A DNA stretch of 64,000 bases. Source: Cryptomeria japonica (taxonomy: Eukaryota; Streptophyta; Pinopsida; Cupressales; Cupressaceae). The translations under genes and the position numbers were made by a program. Positions 36,132 to 46,503 of the stretch are shown one piece after another; positions within the stretch are counted from its first letter, which is position 1; every line of letters begins with the position of its first letter. Location: the NCBI RefSeq assembly GCF_030272615.1, contig NC_081413.1:335336302-335400301 (forward strand). The letters are read 5' to 3'. Below the pieces are notes generated by a model. The model was not told the DNA's origin. It saw nothing but the letters and a program-made list of their open reading frames with translations, and did no database searches.

Positions 36132-36258
36132 GAAATTGAGCGCAAAGTTGATTTGTAGAAATTAAATTGAGATTCAGCGTTGATTAACGAGAAATTGAGT
36201 GCAAAGTTGATTTGTAGAAATTAAATTGAGATTCAACGTTGATTAACGAGAAATTGAG
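36132..36258. repeat. 59-bp tandem duplication
   Basis: Units start at 36132, 36191 and 36250 (the third is partial). Each begins GAAATTGAG and contains TTGATTTGTAGAAATTAAAT. The first two units are nearly identical, so the duplication is recent or gene-converted. Confidence 0.85.
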
Positions 36259-37834
36259 CACAATTAGAAGAGAGAATGAGCTTTTGATGAAAAGAGTGCT
36301 AAGTGGTCCAAATTTTGAAATTGACTAGCAAAATGATCTTGATTTTCGATTTAGATCCCGAAAATGGACTCAGGACAGCTGATTTACAAGCTCGTGATTT
36401 TATTTCATCGTACTTGTGTTGATGGATTATGAGATGTTCTATATGCTTTATTCTATATGTATGCATTTCTTTTCAGCCTGAATGTATGCAATGCAAATGA
36501 TCATGGATGTCTATTTTTGTTTTTTTTCATATGCAAATAAATGATAATGCAAATGAGTAATGCAATTTTTTTCATTTTTCTATGCAAAAAGATGAATGCA
36601 AATGAATGATAATGAATGATGCAATGTTTTCATTTTCCTATGCAATAAGATGGATGTAAATGAATGATAATGAATGCATTAATTTATATGAAATGCTCAT
36701 GTATGCAGCTAACATCTCAAAACACAAGTACTCGATCGGAGAAATGATGAAAAGAGACCACTTAGTGAAGAAATGATGACACTCCTGACTCTCATTCAAA
36801 AGATAAAGAGATCATTGTTATTATACTAAAATCACTCCAAATTCACAAAATGCAGAATGAAATGCAAAATGAGATGCAAAATGAAATGCAATCCTAAACC
36901 TAGTCACTAGATTTGAACAGCTTAATTTTCATCATCGAGCATTTTACAATTATAGCAGGCAGAATAGAGTTCATTTCTTTTCATGTGCAATATTAATCAT
37001 CTTGTCCGCAATGACCCCTTTTTCGTTCATATCCTTGGACAAATTACACATGGACCCGGATTGCACAATAAAGAAATCTCCTCAAAACAGACAAAGAAAT
37101 GATGGGAACCTCCCTATATCATTCAAATAAGCGGAGTTGAGGTATGTGTGGTGATTTCACCTTGATGTGAAGGCTCTTATCATAGACACCCAGCTAATTT
37201 AGATGTTCCCAGATCATTGGAATCATTCCTTCAAGCAGAAAACAAAGAAAATATTATGCCCCCAATCCTTGCTCCTCTTAGTCAATATAGACTTCCTTGA
37301 GTTACTCAGAGGGATAATAATCGAAAACCAATATAAAAGACAACACACAAAGAAAATTTTCATTCATAGCTCAAATTGTTTAGTGATTGTTTTCCATTAT
37401 CTTGTTTTTCTTATTAACTTAGTGATAAAACTCTTCAGTAGTCAGGAGACAGGTAACTGACTCGAAGTGGATGACCAGGTTTCACTGACGTAAGGTTGAC
37501 TTGGTTGACATTGCTTAGGACATGTGATGTGCTTTGTCGATTACCCTAAGACTATGACAATGATCGGTTTCAAGCCATGAGGGTTCCAATGAACTAGGAT
37601 GTCACAAAAGTGACTGAAATATGTACAAGTGAAAGCAAAGATGCATGAAAGCGGGAATGCCAATGTTGCGTTGATAGATGGAGCGCTTGAGTACAAGAGA
37701 CGCATGTTTACCAAGTTTTCACCTACTTGGCAGAGATTCTTTTTTTTTTTTACCAAGGTGCCTATTTACCAAGCTTTCACCAAGGCATTTTCTCTCTTTT
37801 TTCCTTTTTTTCTTCTGTTTTTCTTTTTTTGAAT

Positions 37835-38064
37835 TTCTTCAGGACATTTTATGATTTTTAGGATTTCTTCAAGAATTTTTATGATTTTTATGATTTTGTT
37901 CAGGACTTTTTAGGATTTTTAGGATATTTTTCAGGACTTTTTCTGATTTTTAGGATTTTTTCAGGACTTTTTCTGATTTTTAGGATTTTGTTCAGGACAT
38001 TTTATGATTTTTTTTCAGGATTTTGTTCAAGACATTTTTTGATTTTTAGGATTTTTTAATGTTT
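37835..38064. repeat. Minisatellite of about 30 bp
   Basis: Around seven imperfect copies of a unit built from TTCAGGACTTTTT and GATTTTTAGGATTTT follow one another. T-rich tracts lie just before it (37740-37830). Confidence 0.85.
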
Positions 38065-39406
38065 GCCCCTAGTGTATAGCAAGGCAAAAGGGATTTTGAG
38101 CACATGAATGGATAAGTGAATGATGGTGGATGCTTTCAAGGACTATCTCACAACATTAATCCAAGCATAGGGTCCAGATATAGAAATGTAAAGAAAAGAT
38201 TTTAGCGATGTAAAGCAAGGATTTTAGCAATGTAAAGCAAGGATATAGCATAACAAAGCCATATGGTCCAAAGAAGTGGCCATTTCAAGAGGTTTGTGGA
38301 AAGCATGTTTTTGCATTTTGTCCATAGTATTGATCAAGATCAAGGGATAGATTTTTTCAGGAGGCAGATATGATAAGCAAGATCAAAAGGGAGTAATGAA
38401 GGATGCAAGCGAGAAATGGAGAGGAGATAAAGGGTTTGGATCAAGTGCAATATATAAGACATACAAAACCTATAAAGATCCTTAACCTTGTCAAGATCAC
38501 AGGTGGAAAATGGATATGAACGTAGATAGAGCGAGTAAGGGATAATGGAGGATGAAGGATAATGGAGGAAGATGGATAATAGATGGATGTACATGGATGG
38601 AACTTGCCCCCATTGTAAAGTGCAAAAGGATAATGGATTACACATGACACTTGTTTACTAGGTTTTCATCATGGTACTTGCCCAAGGCACCACAAGAAGT
38701 GGTTTTCACACAAGGAAAAATTTATTTCTCTTTACTTCTTTTTTTTTTCACTTTTTTTTCATCATTTTGTTTTCTTTTTTCGAAGATAATAGAGGCATGA
38801 TAGGGGATGGAAGAAGCACCCCAACATCTTGCTACTTTGGATGGTACATTTAGAATAAGATGTTGGTAGGATAATGAAATGAAACTAGGGCAAGGACTTA
38901 TGCAAAGGATTGGATAAGAGGGATGGAAGGGTGAAAAAGAGGTGTTGGATAATGGATGGGATGTTGGAAGAATTGTGTATCGATAGATGGAAATGCTGGA
39001 AAGATCAACATTGGCACACGCCTTGAGGGATGGTGGACATATGGAAGAGAAGTGAATCTCATATTTTGAGATTTGGATGGAGGAAAGGTTACATATTTTA
39101 GGGCATAAGAACCCAAAATGGATGAAGGAGGTGATGGAGGAATAGACTCAAAAGGTTTGGATGGAGGAACAACATTTTGGATGCCAATTTTGATTTTTCT
39201 TTAGACTGTTGTGCTTCAAGCAGCCGCTTAGGGATCCACATGGTTTTTTATTTTTCATGCTTTTGTAGTTCCTTAGAGTGCATTGCTTGTACAAGTGCCT
39301 TAGGAACCCATATAAATTTTGAATTTTCTTCTTTCTTTGTGGGCCTTTGTGGCATTTTGTACTTTTCTTTTTCTTTTTGGATCATATTTTGCTTTGTTTT
39401 GACATG

Positions 39407-40980
39407 TCAATTAGATGGGACATGTTGAAATTTGAATACATGTGGATTGCTTGACTTATGAATTTTATGCTTGGCATCCAAATTGCTTGGAGGGAGATGT
39501 GTGGATAGATAGGAATGATATGGTTGTCTTTTAGATGGATGGAAGGTACTCGAAGATGTGTGCCTTTGTTGATCCTGCATAAGGGATGGAGGGATATAGG
39601 GACCTAGAATGGATGGAAGGTGCGAAGGAGAAGGCATGTATTTGGATTTAACTAGAGAAATGTAGGATTTATGAGAGATACCAACATCTTGAGAAATTTC
39701 CCTGAGGCTATGACTTTTAACATTTTCTTCAATAGTAGGGGGTTCTAATATACCTCGCTCATGAATGTCTAACCCTTTTCTTTGATAATTCATGCTTTGA
39801 AAGATCTTTTTAACAAAGGGTTTCTTCTTACTTTGGATGCTAGAGGCAAGTTCATTTTGAGGTGGAGGTGTCTTGCAAGGAATAATAGGATCGTGAGAGG
39901 GCTTTATGGGCATGATGGACTCTTGAGGTGAACATGGAGGATTATGACAAGGAGATGAAGGGATACTTTGATCTTGACATGGAAGAGGACCATTGGATAG
40001 ATTAGGAAGAGTATTTGACTCTTCATTTTGAATAGGACCATTTGAAAAGGTGGAAGAGGCATCATGATCTTTCTTAGGAAATGGATTAGGAATGGGATTT
40101 GGAAGGATATTTTGTTCTTGAGATGGAAGGGGGTCATCTTGGAAGAAATGGAAAGGTATAAGGGGATCATCATGGGATTCTAGGAGAATAGGATCTTTTT
40201 CAATCATTAGATGGGATTGAGGAGTTTTGGTGTCTTGATCTTGATTTATGATAGGACTTGTTTCTTCATTTTTCAAATTATCCTCTTGACATGGAGTCAC
40301 TTTTAAAGAAGGGATAGGATTTTGCATAGGTGTAGGGGATTCTTGGAAGATCTCCATATTTTGGCATGATGGGGAAGCATTTTGGAAATGGCCATTTGGA
40401 ATTGAAGTGTATGATGGCATAGGATCTGGGATTTTTAAATCTTTAGAGGAACTTGTATCAATATTGGCAGTAACTTGGATTTCCATAGGAGATAGCCCTT
40501 GAAGGTAAACATGCGAAATTTCATTGTTTGAAGGAGATGGTATGGATTGTTGTTGAGACATTTTAGGAGATGAAGGCATCATGGAAGGGATGGAGGCCAC
40601 ATATGGAGCCTTGCTAGACATAGGTTCATGATTTTGATTATGCTTAGAAATAGTTCCTTCATTTTCTTTAGGTGAGTCATTAGGATCTTCAATTTCAATC
40701 ACACCATTATCAATGAGATCTTGAATCTTATGTTTTAATTCTATGCAATGAGAAGTCTTATGTTCATTTTGTCTGTGATATGCAAAGTACTTACTCATAA
40801 ATTCCCATCCCCATGTGGTCTTTTTAGGCAATATGATAATATTGTTCTTAATAAGCTCTTCCAAAGCAGACTCAATAGATTACCCCAAAGGTGTAAACTG
40901 TCTATCTAGGGAATAGATGTCTTTTTGTCTTGGTGAAGGTGTCTTGTGAGCTTTTTTGAGATTTGACTTTTGATTGTCAA
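39407..40980 (-). CDS. gag: GYP-4 gag C-terminal region fused to a long Pro/Ser-rich tail
   Basis: On the minus strand the frame reads FTPLG, a stop near 40893, then SIESALEELIKNN and PKKTTWGWEF, and a degenerate zinc-knuckle region (KYFAYHRQNEHKTSHCIELK) followed by IQDLIDNGVIEIEDP. This is the C-terminal gag pattern of plant Tat-type gypsy elements, where FCDYHRxxGHxTxxC is usual; the first cysteine is absent here. The next 400 codons, to a stop at 39407, stay open and are rich in Pro, Ser, Asn and Gln with blocks such as DPLPSQEQNILPNPIPNPFP. No pol follows. An uninterrupted 485-codon frame is unusual among the decayed neighbours. The codon at 40864 is TTG, so no true start is visible. Confidence 0.6.
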
Positions 40981-40984
40981 TCAT

Positions 40985-41700
40985 TTGTTGGTATTTTCTT
41001 GATCTTCCAAAGCTATTCTGATCTGATTATAACCACTGAACCCATCCAAGAATGAAAAGTATTGCTTACCTGCTAGAGAATCTAACACTTGATCTATGAA
41101 TGGAAGTGGGAAGTGATCCTTTTTGGTAGCAGTGTTGAGCTCCATATAGTCCATGAAAAATCTCCATTTCCCTCCTTTCTTTGGAACTATAACCAGGGGA
41201 GAAACCCATTGACTGTTTGAAATAGGATAAATGAATCCCGCATTAAGCAACTTCTATAGTTCCTCTTTAACTATTTCCCTTAAGGCAAGATTAATCCTTC
41301 ACTGAGGTTGTCTAATTGGTTTACAATCTTCTCTGATATAAATCCTATAGGTACACAATGTAGGATTTAATCCCTTCATGTCATGATAATCCCATGCAAA
41401 GGAATGTTGTTGGGCTTTGAGTAATTCTATCAATGACAATCTTTAATCTGATGCTAATTGACTATTGACATTCAGATTTCTTCCTAAGGCAAACTCTATT
41501 TGAGTGACTGACGCAACATTAGATATTTCAAATAGATAAGAGGTTTGAATCTCTTGTGGTAATAGTGTATGAAATATGTCTATGGCTGCAAGAGAATATA
41601 AAGAGCTTGCGGACTGAAGAAGAGTATGCAATGGACTTGCTGGTATACTCGATGACTATTGAGCTTCTCCATAATGATTTCTTATGATGTTAGAGAGTAC
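40985..41700 (-). pseudogene. pol: GYP-3 reverse transcriptase N-terminal part
   Basis: On the minus strand the frame reads LLKAQQHSFAWDYHDMKGL near 41360-41430 and LLNAGFIYPISNSQWVSPLV near 41210-41250, then VPKKGGKWR and DYMELNTATKKDHFPLPFID. It reaches FLDGFSGYNQIRIAL at 41010-41040. It ends at EDQEN where GYP-4 begins, before the YxDD motif, so the catalytic palm is lost. The preceding part (41443-41631) is the linker from protease, in the same frame. Confidence 0.85.
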
Positions 41701-42420
41701 TGTACCATCCTCTTGAAGTGCTATGAATGATTCCCTAGTTAACATCATTAGTTGTTGAACATAATTAATTTCCTCTGCTTCTCCTATATCTGGCCATACT
41801 ACTTGCTCTTTATCAAGTTGTGGTTATGCTGGAGAATAGAGTGTAAGAGTTTTAGTAGTAATACCATTTGAAATGGTCATGACTCCTGATCTGCAACCTA
41901 TGTATGCATCAGCTGTAGCAAGCCAAGGTTTTCCCAAAATGATTGGATATCTCCCCAATGTTGAGAGAGTATTATAAAATCAGCCAGGTATTCCTAAGAA
42001 TCTAATGTGACAACAATATCTTCAACCATCACTTCAGGCTGGATAGTAGAGCTATCAGCAAGCTACACGACCGTTGGGGTTGATCTAAGACAAGTAATGC
42101 TGAGTTGCTACATGACATCCTTAGTCATCACATTTATGGCTGCTCCTAAGTCTATCAAGGAATTTTTAATTTGAGTTCCATTAATAACTACCTTCATAAT
42201 AGGTCTACCTGGGTCAGAATATTTAGTGACAACAATTTTTCCTAACATAATATCAGCCAATTGTCCTACTACATGCACTATTTTTGGGTCCTTTTTCTTT
42301 CTCCCAGGTTTCTTCAAATATGCTTCCTTAATATCTTGAAATGGTGGAATCTTTACACATATATGTTTTAACTGATCAATAAGATCAAAAGGTATACCAT
42401 CCTGCTGCCTAGACACTTCT
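41701..42420 (-). pseudogene. pro: GYP-3 protease region
   Basis: The frame 42416-42108 reads PPFQDIKEAYLKKPGRKKKD, then ADIMLGKIVVTK and the active-site block LIDLGAAINVMTKDVM. DLGA in place of DSGA is usual for Athila/Tat proteases. The continuation to 41701 is readable only in pieces, with several stops. Confidence 0.75.
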
Positions 42421-43905
42421 ACCTACAATCTTTGAGGAAACGGGGGAGTTCTTACATGTGTGTCTGGAGTCTTAGACTGATGAACCTGCTCAGGTTTCTA
42501 GGTTGATCAGGTGTAGTGTCCTGAGCAATCTCCTCAAATGGTAATTCTATTATGACTGGAGGAGATGGAGTAGGCAGTGTTGTTCCTGATCGTAAGTGAA
42601 TATCACTTATATTGAGAAAATATGCAGGATAGTTATTAGGATCAATTGAAAAACTTGTTGTTGCTACTAGGGTTTGTTATTTGGATTTGGCACATGTTGT
42701 GTTGGAAGTTGGGTTGTCTTGGGTGGAGTAGCATTAGGAGTTGGTGGCATTAAAGATGACTATTGGGACTATTGGTGTGCCTGCGAGAAACCTGATGATT
42801 GGTTCGCCCATTGTTGTCCTCCCCTCCATTGTGGTGATTGTTGCCAGTTAGGTTGAGGAGGTGACCAATTCCCTTGTGGCTATTTCCATTGAGAGGAAGG
42901 ACTCTGATAATTAGGCCAAGGGTTTTGAGAATTATTCCAAGACTGAGGAGTATAATTTTCAAAATTTTGGGAGTATGGAGGTTGCCACTGATTATTTTGT
43001 GCATTGAAGTTCATAAATGGGTTAGAAAATGACAATGGATCTTGTGGCATACCTTGTCTAGGAGGCCAAGGCCTTCGTTGTGCAACATAAAAGATTTGTT
43101 CATCATCTCCATAGACAGGCTTGAAATTTGGAGAAGTCCGCTGGCTCAATTTTAGCTAGCAGTTTACATTTACAGTCCTTCTTATTTTGTCGATAGTGAG
43201 GACAAAATTCAGCAAGCATAACCTCTGCCTCCTCATGCTTCTTTCTTGCTTGAAGTGTATCTAATTGAGTAGCCATATTATTAATAATATCCTCAAAATG
43301 TTTTAACAAATGAGTTATTTCCATTCTTGAAACTATTGTAGATGCCTTTGCAATTGAAGAACTAGGCCTATAGTGTCTTTCCTTCTTGTCTGCAACTTTG
43401 GAGTACTTTTGACAGATTTGTCTGATGTCATCCCATTGAACTTAAGTATTATCTCCTCCTACCATGAGGTCTAATGATTCAACACAATCTTCATTGATTC
43501 CCCTTAGAAAGATCAACTTCATGGATTCTTCACTCAGAGTGCTATGCTTGGATTTTATGACACTAAACAGAAACCTCTCCAAATAATGTTCTAGGCTTTC
43601 ATCTTCTTTTTCTATCATCCTGAAGATATCATCACCATGTTGGTCCATTCCCCTGCAATAGTCTTTATACTTATCCCATAAGTTTGTCTTCATCTCCTCC
43701 TAGGTAGTGATTACATCTCTTCCTAGACTCATAAACCATCTCGGGGCAGCTTCTTTTAGAGTAGCGGGGAATAAATTGAGTTTATGGGCGTTAGTGGTAT
43801 AATCATAACTTCTACAAAGGACATCAAATTCAAACAAAAAGGTATCTGGATATTTTGTTACCAAACCATGAAATTTTGGAAGAGAAGAAGCTAGTATATC
43901 CTTCA
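42421..43905 (-). pseudogene. gag: GYP-3 gag, interrupted by COP-E
   Basis: On the minus strand the capsid part reads LPKFHGLVTKYPDTFLFEF and LFPATLKEAAPRWFMSLG (43700-43870), then KDYCRGMDQHGDDI and LEHYLERFLFSV (43500-43690). A Cys-rich remnant (FCPHYRQNKKDCKC near 43195) and a Gln/Trp/Pro-rich linker (42880-43100) follow, as in Athila gag. Stops and frameshifts lie near 43695, 43440 and 43150. The N-terminus was cut at 43905 by the COP-E LTR and is not seen on the far side of that element. Confidence 0.8.
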
Positions 43906-44144
43906 TGTTAGGATAACCGGTGAACAACTGAGAGGGGAGTGGGGGAAATCAGTTGTTAGCAAATTATATCAATTAATCCACTTAATAACCTTAAACTAGA
44001 GCATATAAACATTAAGTACCAGAATAGAAGAAATAGATATCGATAAGAAATGAAACTTAACAATAAAACAGATAATCAACACAATGCAGCCATACCACAT
44101 AACACCATGATTTGTACGTGGAAAACCCAGAAAGGGAAAAACCA
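43906..44144 (-). repeat. COP-E 3' LTR, distal part
   Basis: TGTTAGGATAACCGG at 43906 begins the LTR in plus coordinates. The next 239 bp align with 53764-53997 in the 5' LTR. The match stops at AAAAACCA, where GYP-5 begins. Confidence 0.88.
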
Positions 44145-46291
44145 CCTATCAAGGTATATGTCTTATTATTATAAATAAATTTAACTTGTCTATGCAATGT
44201 AGAGGGGACAGCTTGCATACTGTGAATCCAAGGTCTCCCTAATAACAAGTTGTATGTTAGATTTCCCGACATAACATGGATAGGAGTAGGCAAAGTAACA
44301 GGTCCCACTGTGATGGGTAAGGTGATAATACCTAATGAAGACTTAGCCACATTATCAAAGCCTCAAATGGGACGAGAGTCAGGCTCAATAAGGGATGTAT
44401 CCACATTCATCTTATGCAATAGATTAATGCTACACACATTAAGGCCAGAACCATTATCTACCAGTGTTCGTCTTATAGCAGTGTCATTTATGATAACCAC
44501 AATCATCAAGGGATCATATTGATGTTGAATTTCACTAGTAGGCAACTCATCTTGTGTAAACACAATTTGAGCTTTAGGATTCATCACAGAGTTAACCAAA
44601 GACACTATATTACTAGATGTATTAGGTGGAGGAACATTCAAATCTTTCAAGGCATGTTGTAACATTCCATGATGAGCAGAAGAAGTTTGGATCAAATCCC
44701 AAAGGGATATCTTAGCAGGGGTAGCTTTAAGTTGTTCTATGAGATCATATTCCTTACCAAGAATTTGTGAAATACGAGGAGCTTGAGGAAGAATAGGTTG
44801 GGAAGGAGGAAGTGAAGTTGGGATAACTGGAGGAGGATTAGGTTGCCTATTGTTTCTTGTGTTATAGGTATGAGCAACCACATTATAACTCTCTCTAGTC
44901 AGTTGCTTAGCATAATCATAAGGGCTCTTAGTAGAATAACCTCCTTGCACAGTAATAATAGGTTTCTTAGGAGTGCAAAAAGAATCTTTATTATAACCAC
45001 CTTGGACCACTAAGATAGGCTTATTTAAAGATTGGGAATTTTGAGAAGGACAAGCACCTTGGACAGTGAAGAGAGGTTTGTTAGGTGTTTCATTCACATG
45101 TACCAAATTGATTGAGGATGGTTTAGAGGAATGAACAAAAGTGTTGGAAGAATTATTGATAGTCTTCTCTTGCACTAAAATCTTATTACAGATTAAATCA
45201 ATTTTAGGAGAGAGACAAGGGGTAGGCATTGATGTTCTAGTAGGAAAAGTAATACTAGGAAAGGTCATATCACCCTCTATCATCAAAGGATCTACATGGG
45301 GAATAAACTCTCTAGGAGAAGGATCAACATTACTCCCTAAAGTCTCACTTTTGAGAGGGAGATCTTTGAAAGAGATGTTAACCATCTTGCTTTGAGCTAG
45401 GGTTTCCTTATGAGTAGAACCAAGTTGAGGAGAGGGAGATGCTTTATTTTTAGAGGGAGAATAATTGAGATTCAAGGAAGGTGAGAAACTATCAAGGGAG
45501 TTTTTAATCTTGATTTCATCCCCTTTGGCTAGGGTTCTCTCACAGGGTAGAGAATAATCTACACCTTCTTCTAATGGTTCATCCCAAATAGTGAAGTTGT
45601 TGAAAGGAATGTTTGAAGCATTGTCAATTTCGGGAGAGGAGATAACATTGTTTATTAATTCCTCATCCTTAGGAGGGAGAACATCAATAGATGTGTTAAA
45701 CTCATCCTCTTTCCTCAAAATATGTTCAATATGATCTTTAGGGGAGAGAGAATTAAGGAAACTGCTTTTTATTTCATCTTCTTTCTCTAAGGGATGCTTA
45801 TGGGTAAGACAAACTTTAGGAGAAGGGTAAGCATTTATCATTAATTCATCATCTCTAGTGGGAATTTTGCTGGAAAAGGAAATGCCATCACTAGGAAATG
45901 TAGGGATAATGTCATCTTCTTGCACAAAAGGATCTTCATGAAGGGAGCGTTTTTTAGGAGCCACAAAGTCATCAAGGGCATCATCCAACAAAGCATGATC
46001 ATATCTATTAAAAGGTTTATCTTTTGATTCAAAAGGAGATATCTCTTCATAGAGGGGATCATTGAAAACAACCATGTTACTAGATTTAGTGGAAGAGTTG
46101 ATAGGAATGTACCCTTGAGAGGAATCATTCGACTTATCTTTCTCATCACAACGAAATGGCATAGTAACAATGTTTATGAGTTTTTGGTAAAATGAAGGTT
46201 TGGTATCTTTAGGTTTCAAAAACTCATCTAAAGCTTCATCTAACTCATAATCATCACAAATATGAACATCTTGCAAATAGAAATCTGACAT
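44145..46291 (-). CDS. GYP-5 gag-like N-terminal region and protease
   Basis: A continuous frame of 642 codons starts at the ATG MSDFYLQDVHICDDY and has no stop until 44363. The first 400 residues are acidic, Ser-, Pro- and Lys-rich, with repeated short blocks (PKDEEL, FSPSL, SPKDHIEH) and three copies of a KPI(I/L)(T/V)VQGGY-like element near 44940-45090. The protease region contains PAKISLWDLIQTS and HHGMLQHAL. It ends with the active-site block LVDNGSGLNVCSINLL, where DTGS or DSGS is usual. A second frame (44350-44145) continues with TYNLLLGRPWIHSMQAVPS, the flap-side protease motif, and runs into the COP-E LTR. No capsid domain or zinc knuckle is visible. Confidence 0.65.
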
Positions 46292-46362
46292 TTTGAAATA
46301 AAAATTGCATAAAACTTAAACACACAATGCATAGAAACAAAGAAACACACTCTTTTCTTTTC

Positions 46363-46399
46363 CTTTTTTTTTTTTTTTTTTTTTTAATTTTTTTTTTTA
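46363..46399. repeat. Poly-T tract
   Basis: A nearly pure T run (poly-A on the GYP-5 strand) lies in the leader of GYP-5. It is a simple repeat, not a retrogene tail. Confidence 0.8.
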
Positions 46400-46482
46400 A
46401 ATGAAAATGAAACTTAAATAAAACACACTAAATCTAGATCTAGATCTAACAAATGCAATGCAAGAGGAAGCAATAATAAGAT

Positions 46483-46500
46483 TTCACGTCGGGTTCACCA
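46483..46500 (-). promoter_or_regulatory. GYP-5 primer-binding site
   Basis: On the minus strand TGGTGAACCCGACGTGAA lies three bases after the LTR end (CTACACA). It starts with the obligatory TGG that pairs with tRNA CCA. I cannot name the tRNA. Confidence 0.65.
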
Positions 46501-46503
46501 AAA

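Larger units (their letters stand above)
35301..39406 (-). other. GYP-4 spacer without recognisable coding sequence
   Basis: About 4.1 kb shows no conserved domain. It contains AACTTGATTGATCAAG-type repeats (35380-35900), ATGCAAATGAATGATAATG repeats (36470-36690), a 59-bp duplication, a minisatellite and T-rich runs. The purine-rich 38380-39180 stretch is low complexity (GGATGGA, AATGGAGG). Confidence 0.55.
34184..40984 (-). mobile_element. GYP-4: pol-less gypsy remnant with 3' LTR
   Basis: On the minus strand the order is gag C-terminus (40980-39407), a long non-coding spacer (39406-35301), a polypurine tract and the 3' LTR (35284-34184). No protease, RT or integrase is present, and the 5' LTR and gag N-terminus are missing. 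It sits inside GYP-3: the left border cuts integrase and the right border cuts RT. Either it is a deletion derivative or a non-autonomous form whose spacer replaced pol; the remaining sequence cannot decide. Confidence 0.7.
31190..43905 (-). mobile_element. GYP-3: Athila/Tat-like gypsy split by GYP-4
   Basis: The minus-strand sequence 43905-40985 carries gag, protease and the first part of RT. The sequence 34183-31190 carries the integrase core, integrase tail and a further ORF. Both parts have the same style and orientation, and each is cut exactly where GYP-4 begins or ends. I infer one element whose RT palm, RNase H and integrase N-terminus (roughly 1.5-2 kb) were deleted when GYP-4 was inserted or rearranged. 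No LTR of GYP-3 is identified. Its gag is cut at 43905 by the COP-E LTR. Confidence 0.6.

Noticed and set aside
37835-38064. Regularly spaced repeats that might suggest a CRISPR array
   Set aside because: Units are directly adjacent and imperfect, with no unique spacers, and the setting is a plant retroelement. It is a minisatellite.
38340-39116. Minus-strand frames of 70-100 codons with Pro, Ser and Tyr
   Set aside because: They arise from low-complexity GGATGGA and AATGGA repeats in the GYP-4 spacer and show no domain.
39407-40864. A host proline-rich protein gene
   Set aside because: The frame begins within gypsy gag (IQDLIDNGVIEIEDP pattern), lies on the same strand as the GYP-4 LTR, and has no true start codon. 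It is element-derived.
45841-46170. A 109-codon minus-strand frame rich in Met and Leu
   Set aside because: It overlaps the 642-codon GYP-5 frame in another phase and has no independent support.
46355-46402. A poly-A tail of a processed retrogene
   Set aside because: The tract lies between the GYP-5 PBS and ORF, with no gene body ending there. It is a simple repeat in the element leader.
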